Assembly: GCA_013398955.1 (NCBI GenBank)
Contig: VWPU01011666.1
Span: 68,481-132,480 of the forward strand
Direction of reading: 5' to 3'
Source: Callaeas wilsoni
Taxonomy: Eukaryota > Chordata > Aves > Passeriformes > Callaeidae
DNA: 64,000 nucleotides
Shown here: one piece after another, positions 50,693 through 63,319 of the stretch
How positions within the stretch are numbered: the first letter of the stretch is position 1
Layout of the letters: every line of letters begins with the position of its first letter
Made by a program: the position numbers and the translations under genes
Notes under the pieces: model-generated
Databases searched by the model: none
The model's input: only the letters and a program-made list of their open reading frames with translations
Told to the model about the DNA's origin: nothing

Positions 50693-53600
50693 TGTTGCTC
50701 ACCAGAAACATCTCTGCAACACAGTGTCAGAGTTGGTAACACCAGATGACGTTAAACAAACGGCAGCCCTCCACTGCCCAGCAATTAAAATTGATAAGAA
50801 GCCTGTGTTCTTCAGGATTTCTTTTCAAGTCTAACAGAAAGCTCTGGAATTGCCAGCCACTGGAGTTTTTTATGGCTTTGCTTTTTATGAATGCACAGCC
50901 TAGCAGGCGATAAGCGCTTTTGTGCACTTGGCTGGTGTTTGCCCATGATCGTGACTGTTGATGGGGGTTTACTGGTGTGAAAGATGCCAACAACACCCCA
51001 AGGACAGACTGGGACATTCCAGCACTTGTCAGAGAGGTGCCAATTTGCCCCTAAATCAAACATGCCACAGCAATGCTGATAACAGCTTTAGACAGGGTGC
51101 CAGAGGAGAGAGCAGTCAGATTGTGTTATTTACCACATCTAGAACAAACAGCCTCCAACTTCCATTGAACTTGTGACTCAGGGGGTAAGAAGGCCAAAAA
51201 TCTTATTTATGATACAGTTGTGAGCCAGTCCCCAATGCCACTGCACTCACACTTATTCAAGGGTGCTGAAAGCAAAGCGCTCCAAGGCAACAGAGCAGTA
51301 CCAGCGGTAAACTCAGAAGCACAGGCTGGCTACCTACGTGTATTGTCACTTCATCCTAGAGGCCATAAACATTCCCACAGCACCAGATGATGTAAGGACA
51401 CACAAGGCATGAGGATCCTTACTCTGGAAGACCACGCTATAGCACACAGCAGTGTATCTACCCTGTTAGGTGCAGTCACAGCCTCTGCCAAGCTTTGGTC
51501 CCAATGCCAGCTAGGATTGTTGGTGCCTACCTATGCTAAGGAGCCCTTTGCCAGTGCAGGCACAACCCTACACTGCTGCAGCTATCGAGCTTTGGGGCCA
51601 GAACCAGCTCACATCCCATCAGCTGGAGCAAGTGCAGGGTTTGCACATGCATCCCCTCTAACTCCATGCCCAACAGATTTATCCAGGCTGATCTAGCAGG
51701 CACAGCTCAGTTGTAATCCATGTCTAGGTCTAGAAGAGTAGCAGAGACACATCCTTAAAAACTATCTGGATTGGTATCAAGTTTGGTAGAGATATGAGGT
51801 GAAGAGAAGGTTACAGCCAGTAAATCTCATGGTTTCATTCAGGTCCATGGGATGTTGATGGAGCTCGTCTTGTCCACTCCTCTTCTATAAAATGATACAA
51901 GGCAGCCAGTAACACTGATCTGGAGGAGTTGTGAGGAAGAAGTGAATTTACAGGTGGTCCTTATTCCTTACTGTCTAGGCTATTTTCCTCCACCTCATTC
52001 TATGAATTCAAACTTATTTCAGCTCATTACTATAAAGCAGTCACATTTGCACCTGAGGAAAGAAAGTGCACAGTGCCTGGCTTTCCCATGACTATTTATC
52101 TTCCTTGCATTGCAATAGCAGTGTTGTTCCTACAGCTACCCTGGAAAAACCATTTCATTCTTCCCTACATTTATCACAAGATAAATGCAAGAACAGGGAA
52201 AAGTGAAGAAACTACTTTCATTACCATGCCATACCCTAACTATATAGGAAAACCTATAGGAAACTTATTCAATGCAGAGTTCAAATACCTTTTAAAAAAC
52301 GTGCCTTATAATACCAGTTTTATTTTACAAGGTAGGTGCTAATCTCAGTGGTGGAGCCAAATTTTATTCTGGTTAATCATTTGCTGCCTATGGGATGCTT
52401 CACTCCAACTGAGTTAATTTCTGCCTTCAGTTTCTGTCCAAAACTTGCACAAGTTTCCCATGTCTGTGGTATTTCACAGCCACTGGCGACTAAAATTCAA
52501 CAGAATACAAAGTCTCTTCTGCACACCAAAATGCCTGAGACACAGGGAGGATGGGGAGCAGGCAAAAAGAGGCACCATATGAAAAAGAACAGTGACAATG
52601 AAGTTTGCTTCACACTAACTGATGCGTTTGAGGGGGATGGAGAGAGACTAATTCCAATGAACACAGAGCATTTCACTTTAGCAATCAGACAGAAGCATCA
52701 TCAGACTGCATTTGTTACAGGGAGGTGGAGGAAATGGAAGATTCACATGGCTGTGCATTTTGAGCAGTTCACATTGACTGCTAGCACACTGTGTATAAAC
52801 AAACAGACTGATTTCCTCAAAGTACTTAGAAACAGTTTGATTACTTACCAAGTGATTTCCAGCAGAATTCCTCAAGAAAAGAATCCCATGGCATTTTGCA
52901 TATATTATTTCAATAACAGCAAACACACATCACATACAGGTTTCCTGAAACAAGTGCTGTTTCTTTCAAGATGAAGGCATCTGACAGAAAACTTGCCTCA
53001 GAAAAAGCAGACAGCCTCAGCAGAGGCTATCAAAACCTGCTTGAATGTTATCTCCACTCTTTCATGCAAGAGGTATAAGCAGGTGTCCCTTTACTCCTAG
53101 AGGTACAATCCACTGAAAATTTCTAGAGATTATGCTCTTCTCGTAGCACATCACATTTTCACAGTCAGTTCAATTTCTCTGTTTCACTTTACAGTGAGAC
53201 TTGATGGATGGATCATGTTTCCTATTAAAGCACACAACAAAAGACTGCCACAGAAGTCATCAAGAGATAACCTCAGTGTTTGAAAACCAGAGAGCAAAAA
53301 GCAATTTACACACCCAGGAAGGGTCAGCATTAACACAGTACACCTGCAGCCTTGCATGTGCTGCAAAACCTGCAGGATAACAAAGCTCTGTTTTCTCCCT
53401 CATTCTTGTAGCATTTTTCTCATTTCTGTGGTTCAAACACATAATTGCCCAAGTAAGATCATGTCATAATATTAAATAAAATCTACAAAGAGCTGTCTTG
53501 AATGAACAGAACTATGGAGGCATACAATTGACATGACTGGGTAACACTTAGATGCCTGTGCCTGTCACACTTTACATGCTGTTGAAACAGGATGCTCAGA

Positions 53601-56600
53601 CAGCTCAGTGCTACGGTGCTGGATGACCTGTTGACATAGAAAACATCAAGTGAGCAGGTTTATTTTGTGTGAAGTGATGAGATAACCAATTATCAACACT
53701 TTCTGGGTCACAGCTAACATAACAGCATACAATCACATGAAGTTTACTCACAGTACAATGTGTAAGTAGCAATACACCTTTAGTTATTTACTCATTGTCA
53801 GGTTTGACCACATTTTAGTGTCTTCTAAGACAGGGGTGAAAAACCAATAGCCTCAACTAGATCTATATTAGGGGAAAAAATAGGACCTTATTTGCTGAAG
53901 TTTGTAAAGATCAGCTAAAGCCCTTGTACAGAATACAAAGACCACTGTTTCTTAACAGGATCAGCACAGGACATTCTCTACTTTTTGAAGCCACAGCATG
54001 GAAGATCTTTGCTCTTGACTCTTCCCCCATCTCCACTGCCCTGCACAAATAATTTGGCACAGGCATTTGAAGGGTGTAAGAATGAGATTAGCAGCAGCAA
54101 GCATTTCCTGCATTCATTCTCCTTTGCTCTACTTGTCAACATCCGTACAAGAGATGAGGCACCTTTACTTCAACTGTGGTGCCCTCCAGCTTATTGAAAA
54201 AGAAGACTCTAGGCAATTCCAGCTCCTTTTTAGATGACGTGGGGAAGGGGATAGCCGCTGCAGGAACAAACATATCCTTTGAGGGCAATTCCTTACTCTG
54301 CAGAAAGAAAATACATTCACTACAAGGACCTCAGCCTTTGTTTTACAAGGGATGAGCAAGAGCTCTGCAATCCTTGACTCTGCTACTAAACCTGGTGTCT
54401 CTGGAGAGAATCCAAGGAAGTTACCTGGTCAGTGATTTACATTCTGTCTTCAAACCGTGACCCAATTTTCTGTGCTGTCCAACTCATATAAAAATATGCA
54501 ATATTAGCACTGCAACGAGAAAATATGGCAAAAAATTCAAATAATTTAGAAGTATCTCTGAGATTTCAGGAAATCACTGTAGGTTTGCAGAGGAAACCAG
54601 CAACTTCTGAGCACTGAATTTATACACATCCAAGCCTGCCCAGTCCCAGCTGTCTGACAGTGAGCAGCTTATTGCCAGGTAAAAATCCTGCATCCAAATG
54701 TTATGTGATTTACCATATTTACTACAGACACCTGGACAAAGTAAAAGTTTGTACAGAATTAGCACCGTAAGACGCTTAGTGCTTCAGAAAAAAAAAAAGC
54801 CTTATTATAAATAAAATAATTTTATATTATTTCTACACATCCAGTGCATAATGCGTGGCAAGCAGTTTTAATTGCCCTAAGTTTGGAGATGAGTATAAGC
54901 GAGTTTTTCTCTTTACTAGTTGGCCCTTACCTTTTACCTTTACTAATTGCTCCCGCTAGAAAGCAAACAGCTGGTCACATAGCTAAGTTAAACACAATGA
55001 TAACTTCTTAAGAATCAAACCAAATTTTACTTCAACAAATGTATTTTTGCAAAAGAAAATGTATGCTTTATTTTTGGGGTAAGAGTAAAATTAAAAGATT
55101 ATGATCAAGAGCACAACTGGTTAGGATAAACAAAGATGTTTTCTACTATTCCAAGATCTTAGTTCACTAAAACCAGTCTATTTCTCATTTCAAGAAAATA
55201 CTAGTGTAGTTACATAAAGCATTTACTTTTTAAATAAACTCAGCAGAATGCAAAGAGGGATTTTATAGTTAAGAATAAAAAATTCCGATTTCTATTACAA
55301 ATGGGACAAAACTGTGTTGTCAAATGAGGTCTCATAAGTCCACTGGCATTAGCAAAACATACGTGAGATGTATGTTCCTCCTGAGAGGTTTAATATTAAA
55401 TTCAAAGATCCCCATCAATATTTGCAGAAGCAGAAGAAACTTTAAAGTATCCAGAAGCCCTGTCCTTGGTTTGAGTTTGGTTAATGATTTTCATAAAATA
55501 TTAAATCATCACAGTGATTGTGAAGAACATATGAGATAAAATAAAAATGCCTACACTAGGCACCTTGCTAGGAATATCTAACGGCCACCTAAGAACTTGC
55601 AGTATAATTTCCCATTTTGGGCACTTTATTGCTTTCAAAATGATAAAATTCCAAGGCTGCAGACTTGGTGCTTGATGGATTCCTTGCAAAAAGCACGAGA
55701 CATTTTTTTCATAAACTCAAAAAAAGATTCAGTCAGTTTTCAGCAAATGTGTGTTAATTATCTCACCCACCTGGTAGTTCTGATACTAAAGCAGTTCAGA
55801 GAAAAAAACCTGGCATTTGTCATGGTGATTGTACTAAGCTTTAATAAATCATTGGCTTCCCCTGCGCCTATGTTTTATTGTAATGTTTCCAGGTTCCACA
55901 TTTTCTGTTGTAAAATGTGGTTGTTAAGGAAGGAAACTACTATTTAGGAAATGTGGGACAGTATTTTTGGGTTTTGTGGGGTTTTGTTGTTGTTTGGGGG
56001 TTTTGATGTTGTTTTTTGTTATTTTAAACGACTTACACTATACTTACACACTTACTCAGGCCCTGCTTTGCACTATGTGCAATTTCTTACTTGAACTCCT
56101 TACCTGAGCTCCTTGAACACAGAAAATAGCTGTTATTTTACTACTCTGTCCCATGAAGTAGAGAAAAGTAGAAGAAAGTCCATATATCCTCAAAAATTGG
56201 TCACATCAGACAAGGGAAAAGCTCACACCAAGCACCTCTCTAGTCCTCCAGGTATGCACAGTCTGGAAGCCAGAGAAAACTCTTCATTTAGAGCAGCTTT
56301 AGAATATTATATTTAAAAAAAAAAAAACAAAAAACACTGTCTAAAAACATACAGTAAAACTAATATTAAAAAGCATTAAATGCTCCCAGTGTTATTATAT
56401 ATAGAGAGATAAATATACTCTCACATGTAGATCTTCCTGGTAGGAGGTAAAAATACATCAACTCCTCCTGCAGCAGAGCCTTGCAAATGCCTGTGCTCCC
56501 CCATTACCATGACTGGTATTATAATGGTTCTCACAGGCCATTATGCCAGATGAAGCATGACTGCGTGAGGAGGCTTAGTACCTCACCTAAAAACTCTCCA

Positions 56601-59600
56601 GTCTACGCATTCTGCTGTAACTCAGCCTCCCCACCAGGTTTATTTGCATCTGGCAACCCTCCAAGACATTTGAAACATGTCGGACCTCTTGTTGGCAGGC
56701 AGAAAACACCTTGCCCCCAACAAGACACTTTTTTCCATCTGGAACTGAATGAGCAAGTGTTCACAGCTTTTGTGCTCAGCCACTAATGCACATTAAACAA
56801 TCTATTAAGACGCCAAATTAATGAGGTACTGCCAAGTTTAAAGTCAGCTAAGCACTGTGCCTGTGCATAGTTCCCTACAGCATATGTTGGCACCGTTGTT
56901 TGTAACACATCCAGCGCTCAGGCATTTGGAGCTCAGCCTAATTAGTTCACTGCAATTGAATCTCAACTCTAGCCTTGATTCAGCTGCAATGAAAGTTTTG
57001 AAAGAGGCCTATCTACACAGCCTTGCACGTTTTTTCCCTGGCACTTGAGGAGCCAGGGCAAGGAAGTGTGCCAGAATTGCCCAACCAACCATTTGACAGA
57101 TACACAGAAATGTGAATACTGCACTTACTGGTTTTCTTAAGATCATTCATGTGCAACTTTTAAAGGTAGGATAATTCTTTTCCTGGAGAAAAGCAAACAT
57201 GAGAGAAGGACTTGAAATGTCATACTGGAAGGATGATAGGAAAAGAAAGGAGGCCTACCCCAGGAAAGCCTGCCCAAATAGAAAAAATGCATAACTTCTA
57301 TGTGTGCACTTCACAGTTCTTTATTTCTCCACTGCACAAAACCTGTCTTCACTGAGCATTAGTGTTTGCCAGTTCTGCTTCCATTGGTTATTATAAAACC
57401 TAAACATCAGTACAATTACAGTCTTTTTTCTCCCCACAGAACTTCCTTGACTCAATGAGCTTTTTTCAAGCGGCCGACCCCATCCCCTATGCATTTCAGA
57501 ATGGAAATTGGATTTTCCCAATTATTGCTAGAGGTGCCGTCAAAGGGCATTTTGGTTAGAAGACACCTAGCTTTTCACCCTCATTCCCCTTCAACAATCA
57601 AAATACATTTCCACAATAATTTTCATGCAGCAATCACTGAATGCAACAAATAATGCAAAGATGGTGGTTTAATCAAAGTGGTTTCCAGGCATTATCTACT
57701 AGTGTTGGCATTGAGAGGATCTGGTTTCTCATACTGCTTTTCTTTCTGATGACAGTCAATTACTAAGTGAACGTGGATAATTTTTTTGTTATTTTGTTAG
57801 CCAATTACGCAGTTATTTGTACCTGCATTTCTTAACCTAAGAACTTCTACTGTCCCACTGGGAGAGAGAAATGGGGACCCCTTCTGATCTGTAAATAGCC
57901 TGACACTTGTTCTTCATGGCACAAACTTGGATGGGTCTCAGTCACACGACAGCCAGACAGCCCAAAGCAAAAATGAAGCTTCTGACAAGTTACAGATTGG
58001 GAAACAGGGCAAGAGTGGGAAGCTCTGTACTGGCCAACCCAAAAAATACCATTTCAATCACACAGGTCACAAAGAAGCACCTTCTTGCATTATTGTAGCT
58101 AAGGGCCTGCACTGCAGCATGCAGAGAATAAGGAGGGAACAACAAAGCCCTTAAGTCACCTTCTCAGTCTCACCTGCATCCAAAAATCTGCCAAGAGCCC
58201 AAGCTTCAATATCTGGCTGATCAGCAAACAGGGCTGCCCCTGCAGCAGCAACTCCTAAACACAAGCACAGTGTTTTACGTGGGGCAGGCAAATGGCCTTC
58301 CCTCCTCTCTGGGAATACTTAAAGTCCGCTTTCCAAGCCCTTTTCCTCTCAGATAAAAGTGTTACCAAGCACATTAATAGATGCATAGAGTTAAGTTGCA
58401 AAGATGTCTGCTCTCCTGCAAATTGGACCCAACTAAACTACCTCAGTCTTGATGAGACGAAAAAAAGCTAAACCTTCGTCTTCCCGCTATTGACAGCGGC
58501 AAAAGGAATGTGGCTGTGATCAAGTCAGATTTCTATCCTTCCACTTAGAAAAGCCATACTTACTTTGGAAGATTTATGTCTCCTTTTTTTTTTAAAACAG
58601 AAGTAATAATCTGAAAGTCTGATTTCAAACCACGAAAATCTCTAAACATACAAACGTTCACGTCAAAAGCTCGGTATTTTGGTTTGCAACTTTTTTCAGT
58701 CGGAAAGAAAAGTAATGTGTGAGCACATGCACACAACTAATTATTTTCTGGATCTTTTCCCCTCCTCAACAGTTTACATAACAAGTATGAACCAGTAGGT
58801 TTGGAAGTGTTTGCAGTACGTCTGGAAATGCAGCAAAAATGGCATTTTAAGCTGGAGTTGCGCTTTTTTCTCACAATGTAATGTACGTAAAGAGCAGGGT
58901 GTAAACACTGCATTGCCTTTAATAACTGATTACTGTGAGTCCTGATTCAGGCAGCTGGAATAATCTATCTACCCTCACTTCCTATCTCTGTATGCACACA
59001 TGCAGCCATGCTTCTGAGACTTTGCCTGTTTCCAGAGACCAGTTTTCCAAATCCCAACCACTGGCCAGTACAAGCTTATGTAAACGACTTGGGATTCGAA
59101 CAAACTCAATGACAATCGTTGCTGATTAAACCAAACTTATACAAAGGCAAAGTAAATTGAACCAGGTACAGGCATGCAAAGATAAGATAGAAGCTGATTA
59201 TCTTGCATGGCAACAAAGGAGAGCTGCCACAATAGAACAAACCAATGGTCCATCAGTTTCCAAATTGCTCCCTCTGGTTACAGCCAACACTTCAAAGAAC
59301 ACAGGGAGCCAACACTACCAGAAGTCATTATTTGCCATACCATGAAAAAGAGAAATCAGTTCATAACTTCAGTTTCTTTAGTCATGTTTTAAGATGTTTA
59401 TTTTAAAATTAAGAGGGTCAGAAGAACCTCTTCCCTTGAGCACTTAAATCTAAAATAATTCTTTTTAACATCTGACAGCTTCGCTTATTTTGTACAGTCA
59501 TTTCCAACACTGGAACAGTACCCAAGGATTTCAGCAGGCCGCTATGAGGGCAGAGTTTCTTTTTCCACCTCTCTCCACAGAGGCCGAAGACTTGATTTGT

Positions 59601-60303
59601 TCAGGCCGCCCAAACATTTCACCTCTGAAAGCTGCTTTCAAGGTGCACTGCTATGGTAAGTGTGATAAGATGCCCTAGCCTGGAAGGTCACTGAGAACAG
59701 CGGCACTCAGTCATTCCCTCGCTCTGACAGCCGAGGTGGATTTGGTGGCTCTGGCAGGACATTGCCATCCATACAGCCAGAACACAGGGCAAGCTCTTGC
59801 TTGCAAAGTCCGAGTCTCCAAGCAACCACCAACTGTGTTTGCAGAAGCCATGCATGTAAATCCTCAGCCATAAATCACAATTTACTTGCCCTGGTAAAAT
59901 CAGGTGTACCTATACTGTACGCTTCATCTATTTAAAAGAAATTTATTACAAAATCAAACCAAGTCAAGTAGCTGAACTAAGAGGTTCTATCATCTCCACT
60001 AGTACTTTCAAGCAGGTTTTTTGAGTGGCAAGTTAATAGCTGATTAGTCATTCCTTCTGCCCACAGAAACTACTTCCCCAGGCTTCAAAAATCTAGTATA
60101 AATGAGGCACAACAGTTCATTCCCTATTCTGCTCACTTGAGATGTTTCTCCTCTTTGGTCTGAGAAAAATTATTAGAAAAGACCTGTCTAGAATTAAATT
60201 GATTTAATCAGAGACTGGGGTGTCAAATTACCCTGGAAGATTGAAAACATCAATAAGAGAAACAGGTATTTCAGACACCTTTTGATAGAAATAATTCAGA
60301 AGA

Positions 60304-60329
60304 AAACAGGTCATTGACCTGACCTGTTT
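60304..60329. promoter_or_regulatory. Perfect 10-bp palindrome with IR1 nuclear-receptor half-sites
   Basis: AAACAGGTCA (60304-60313) and TGACCTGTTT (60320-60329) are exact inverted copies separated by TTGACC. The region contains AGGTCA-T-TGACCT (60308-60320), which fits the inverted-repeat-1 consensus bound by FXR/RXR-type receptors, and a further overlapping TGACCT half-site (60320-60325). Binding is inferred from the motif only. Confidence 0.45.
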
Positions 60330-61524
60330 GAGACAACCAGATTCCATCCTTTAAGTCAAGGGTACATGAGGGGCTTTGCTGCTCACCAGAACATACAGCA
60401 ATCAAAGCAATATGAAACAAACATACCAACTTAGAATCTGTGGATTAAAGCTTGGTGTTCAGCTTCCCTTTTCTAAACAATATAATATAAAACCGAGGAA
60501 AAGCAATCCTGAGTATTAGTTCTTAGCTATTAGTATTCTACATACCACTGACTAAAATTCCTGAGCAGGAAAAGGGTGTGACAGGCAATCAGTAGATGTA
60601 GCTCTTATCACTTGATAAACAGTGTTTTAACAACCAGCCAGAGATACAGGTCCAGAGCAAGTTACATGGACTATTCCAAGAGTTGTTTCTAACTGTACTA
60701 ATTCCAGCATATAATTGAGAACACAGCCATGCACTCCACATCATGCAGAAAATAGAAAATTAAGCCTCCAGTGCTTGTTGCTCCCATCACTGGGCTAGAT
60801 TTTGGCCCGGGCTCTCTACTCAGCTTAGGTCTTTATGTGCTGATTTAACACCACTCCCGTTTCCTTTCCTTCCCCTCTAAACATTTAGGACAGCGACTGA
60901 GACATCCCAAGCAGCTGAAAGCCCCCAGAATAAAGCAGGAGGCAGACAGCAGAGGGAGTCAAAAAGACAACAGGCAAACGAGTTCAGTTTTGTAAACTTG
61001 TTTGGTCAGGAGAGACAAACACCGGGGTCCTTGCACACCCCCGGGTAAAAACCAGCTTAGCATTCTATGAATGACTGTTTGTGTGCTGACAATAGAGCAA
61101 CCGAGTACTTCCTCCAGTGGGAAAGGAGCACATGCACACCTCTGTGTGTGTCTTATGACTCCAAGTCCTTTCCAGCTCCGCACCTCAGCCCTTGTATCCA
61201 ACTGTCTGCACAAAGCAGGTCCCGCGCCTCCTTCCGAGGAGAGGCTGGGACACAACAGCTTCTCTGAATCAGACAAACCTGCCTTGTCAGTTAATTTTAG
61301 TAACAAACTTCTGCTCTGTGACAACTATTCATCTGCCAATACTCAGCACCTGGCTGGCAGGGATTGTACTCCAAACAGAGCATTCCTTGGCACAGCAGAA
61401 AGTTGCTTTGGGAGCTCAGAGAGCGCTGGAGAAGTATGGGCCAAAGACCAGTAACTTAAACCATGATTTAGTGGGCACAAAAAGCTTACAAAAGGAGAAG
61501 TTGGGCTGAAAACAGTAAAGCCTC

Positions 61525-61539
61525 AATTCCCTCTGCTGG
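61525..61539 (-). promoter_or_regulatory. Candidate CTCF-like motif near the promoter
   Basis: The minus strand reads CCAGCAGAGGGAATT, 13 of 15 matches to the CTCF core. It sits about 2.4 kb downstream of the KCNQ1 start codon within intron 1. Confidence 0.25.
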
Positions 61540-62514
61540 TGGGAATCAGAGTGAGGCTGCCTAAATGGCACTTGCAGAGTGCCTTGCAAGAAATACACAA
61601 GGGTGTCAGTACCTCTTCTGTCTCCTCAGTGCCCTGAGGAATTTGAACAATGCTTAGTAAGAGGCTTGAGAATATTTACTGCCACTGTCATTCATCATTG
61701 CATCAGAGGAGTTCTGGAAAGAGGGGAAATGCTGGAGCTAATGCTTACACCATGGGTGTGTGTTGGGGGGAGAGACAGGCAATGACCTACACATATTACA
61801 AAATCTTAATTCTTGCACTGATGGGATTAATCCACACTGCTAACACTTGAGGAAAAAATCCCAAGAAGTCAAAATTCACACTAGAACCTTAAATAGACAA
61901 AGGTTTTTGTTTTTCAGAATTTTTCTAGACTCACTGTTAAGATTTAGAGAAGATTAGTTAAGATATTGAACACAGTTTACTGTGCCATCTAAACATAATT
62001 TGAGACACCTGGAAGGTCAGAAACCATAAAAGATGGCTGCCTAAAACTCCTTTCTAGGGAAAAACAAACAAACACCACCTCCAATTCCTGAAAGTGTTTT
62101 ACATTGTACAACCACAACTAGTAGGCACTTGATAATTACAACCATTACTCATTTTCTCATCTGATGGCATTATCATAACGCTAAAGAGAATGGAGCTCAC
62201 AATTATCTCAGCAGTTGAACATCGTCATCTCCCAATTACATACACTCAGATGACAGCTGTTTCCCCTCCACTAAAATAAAGTTGGTACCACTTAACCTGA
62301 CGACCTAAACACTCCAGAATCCTCAAGTGTGGAGCAGAAGCACAAAATCCTAAACTGACTTCTTTTTTTTTAAGATAACAGTTACTCAGAAATAGAACTT
62401 AAAATCAGAATACAATAACGAAATCATAAAAACTGACACCGGTGTCTTTTGTCTTGGCATTTTGACCACAAAATGCCTTTAGCTGTTGGAATAAGCATGT
62501 ATACATTTAATGGC

Positions 62515-62534
62515 TATATATATATACACACACA
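62515..62534. repeat. (TA)6(CA)4 microsatellite
   Basis: Six TA units run directly into four CA units. A compound dinucleotide repeat, likely length-polymorphic. Confidence 0.8.
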
Positions 62535-62923
62535 GAGATATGTTTGTGCAGGAATACAATAAACACACACCACATTCCTACCTGACCTTCTTACCTACAT
62601 TCAACACATGCCAATTGCTCAAGGCTCACACGAGCCTTCAGCAACACCTCGATGGAAAAGCTCTGATTTCTCACAAGGGCACTTGTTGGGATGCTTGTGC
62701 ACCACAGACCTACCACTTGCTGGCTTGGGTTTGACACTGCGCTCTACAGACAGTATTATAGACAAAGCAATTTTCAACCTACCTGCGGTTAAACAACACC
62801 CTCCGAGCACCATCTTCGTAATGAGTAGCACAAGGAGCTAGGGGCAATAAAAGAGGCAAGGAAAAGGAGCATCACCTGTTTCTCATTCTCCTCTGACAGG
62901 GCTGCAGCACTGATAATTGATAG

Positions 62924-62949
62924 CACCTGTTCAATAACACCTGTTCAAT
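62924..62949 (+). repeat. Paired 12-bp direct repeat with CACCTG E-box
   Basis: CACCTGTTCAAT occurs at 62924-62935 and again at 62938-62949, period 14. Each copy carries a CACCTG E-box, a type bound by SNAI/ZEB or bHLH factors. It lies about 1 kb downstream of the KCNQ1 start codon. Confidence 0.6.
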
Positions 62950-63319
62950 TAGAAACTGCTGCTATGCAGTGAGCATCGGCATGACACAGCGTTCACGGCA
63001 TGAAATCAAGAATCATGCATCAAAAATTAATAAAGAATGGGTGACACTCCTACCTACTTCATCTCCACGTTCAGTATGAACAATTTATTTCAACTCCCTG
63101 GGTAGCCTTCTGAAGAAATTGCCTGAAACCAGCTGCTGCCCTATCTGATAGGTACACCTAAGGGTTACTGAACCGAGACACAGCATTTCTGTTAACTAAA
63201 AAGGGAAACTTTCCCCCCGGAGGATGACTTTTGCTTCACTTCACACCTGCGGGGGAGAAAAAAAAAAACAAACCCCAAACCACCCATAGCCCAAAAGACC
63301 GTATCTGCACAATGTTCAA

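Noticed and set aside
55962..56020. GT-rich stretch with three G runs, considered as a G-quadruplex
   Set aside because: Only three runs of three or more G are present, so the four-tract pattern is not met.
58462..58499. Two small adjacent inverted repeats (AGACGAA/TTCGTCT and CCGCT/AGCGG)
   Set aside because: Arms of 5-7 bp are expected by chance in 64 kb.
59085..59150. Possible tRNA B-box (TGTTCGAATCCC on the minus strand)
   Set aside because: No A-box and no cloverleaf pairing could be drawn upstream.
60959..61509. Several 105-127-codon frames on both strands near 61 kb
   Set aside because: A locally GC-richer intron segment. None shows conserved motifs.
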